Positions 63,017-64,000 of a stretch of DNA of 64,000 nt are shown here, piece by piece. The notes beneath the pieces were generated by a model. That model was not told where the DNA came from, made no database searches, and saw only the letters and a program-made list of their open reading frames with translations. The DNA lies in the NCBI RefSeq assembly GCF_040958095.1, contig NC_091214.1:8397201-8461200 (forward strand), written 5' to 3'. Source of the DNA: Procambarus clarkii. Taxonomy: Eukaryota; Arthropoda; Malacostraca; Decapoda; Cambaridae. The position numbers and the translations under genes were made by a program. Position 1 is the first letter of the stretch; each line of letters opens with the position of its first letter.

Positions 63017-64000
63017 TGTTACGACCCTGGGTTCCTCAGTAGAAACCAGAGGTCAAATTATGCTCTAAATAATTTACCTTACATTATTTAGTGCGCTTGT
63101 CGATGCGCATTCCAACCTTCCTTACCAGACGTAAGACAAATTTTGTCTCTCACAGAGCATTCAGACTCTTGAGCTTGTTGTGGATTAAGTATAACATTGT
63201 AGTAATTATTAACTATCCTTAGAACGAGTAAAGTAAACAATATTGTACATCGGTGAAGATTTGTAATGTATATAAGCTGCACGATCACTTAGGTTCTTCC
63301 CGGCAACCACAACAACTCGGGAGCTCGGCGGCTGGACGTTTTTCTTTCTTCTCTGAACGGCTGTGATTGAGTCAACACCTCTACTGTGTTGCTCTGTATC
63401 CCTCTCCTCTTCCCTTACCTTATCCTGTGTCTAGTTTACAAAGCTAAATATCGTGCTGCATGTTCGTTTTCTGGCATAAGTGTGTAGTAATGTGTATAGG
63501 CAACGCTAGAGTTTATATTGCTAAGTCTAAGTGGAAAAAATCTAAGGGGTCTCAGTGGAACCACGTGTGCTCAAGTGGTACCAAGCTGCCTAGAGTCCAT
63601 GCTAGCGTCCCTTGCCTAGTAGACTTTACCCTAGCTTGTCTTAATTGTAAAACCTTGTATCCTGTCTATGTGGACCAAGGCTTTTAACTTAAGACCCCCT
63701 CCCCATCCGGCCCGTTGGCGCCGTGAGGGGGGCTTAGTGGACAGCTGATGGAGTGTGATGCTCCGTGGGACAGTCCTCTGTCCTTTTGTGGCCTTGCACT
63801 CCTGCTGCTGTCTTCTCTAATTGTGGCGGATCGCTTTTCCTTTTCCTTTTGTTTCGTTTTTCTCCCCCCTCTTCTCCTATCTGCTTGTCTTTTCCTGCCG
63901 ACCTTTTGCTTGTTTTGGTTATTCGTTTGGACTTCTATTTTGACGCCCGGGTGCTTGAGGAGGCATACTCTTGCACCCGTAGAACTGTAGTACCCGACAA
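63017..64000 (+). mobile_element. LTR-type element, 5' end, runs off the window
   Basis: TGTTACGACCCTGGG start, inserted in A6 sequence after CTTACACAGGT. The LTR-like part shares blocks with 31190-31960 and probably ends near 63690. GTTGGCGCCGTGAGGGG (about 63714) could be a primer binding site. A short frame at 63748-63990 has a hydrophobic stretch but no known domain. The rest of the element lies outside the window. Confidence 0.6.

Overview
This window looks like repeat-dense nuclear DNA of an arthropod, most likely a decapod crustacean such as a crayfish. That is inference. It rests on arthropod-type TTAGG-like blocks, more than twenty (TA)n tracts, Penelope-like elements (PLEs), several non-LTR lineages and tRNA-derived SINEs. 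I found no convincing host protein gene, rRNA or functional tRNA gene. Almost every base that can be assigned belongs to a mobile element or simple repeat. Working names used below: NLR-A and NLR-B are two related APE-endonuclease non-LTR families (jockey/CR1/L2-like, clade not resolved). NLR-C is an I-like non-LTR element with RNase H. PLE-1, PLE-2 and PLE-3 are Penelope-like lineages.

Layout. 1-2616: NLR-A and NLR-B fragments. 2616-4604: PLE-1 copy P1. 4605-12089: a complete, very young LTR retrotransposon on the minus strand, with 2179-bp LTRs and a 998-codon gag-protease-derived ORF but no reverse transcriptase; a related solo LTR follows at 12158-14324. 14408-17902: an NLR-B copy on the minus strand interrupted by a younger NLR-B copy. 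17903-21147: two 515-bp inverted arms enclosing a MITE and a hAT-like foldback. 21148-22435: unassigned. 22436-28804: PLE-1 copies P2, P3 and P4, the last two head to head, plus a tandem array of a tRNA-Leu-like SINE (252-bp period). 28891-35890: a PLE-3 fragment, NLR-A and NLR-B copies and a solo LTR-like element. 36118-37084: two further SINEs. 37553-38747: PLE-2. 38829-43640: MITEs and an NLR-B copy interrupted by a TTAA-flanked DNA element. 43727-44268: a compound palindrome. 44341-47308: a foldback and PLE-1 copies P5, P6 and P7. 47453-50868: a near full-length NLR-A. 50869-57855: NLR-C on the minus strand, hit twice by NLR-A tails. 57856-63016: an old NLR-A copy split by a nearly full-length NLR-B. 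63017-64000: the start of another LTR-type element.

How the parts work together. NLR-A and NLR-B encode APE endonuclease plus reverse transcriptase and end in short tandem tails. One SINE (36791-37084) carries the NLR-B 3' tail, which suggests the NLR-B machinery mobilises it. PLE-1 copies carry RT and GIY-YIG endonuclease. Their 3' tail contains a hammerhead-like fold followed directly by the start codon of the PLE ORF and then a (TA)n tract, and their 5' ends are commonly snapped back into hairpins. Nested insertions with visible pre-insertion sequences give relative ages: NLR-B into NLR-A, NLR-B into NLR-B, the TTAA element into NLR-B, and a SINE into an unclassified repeat.
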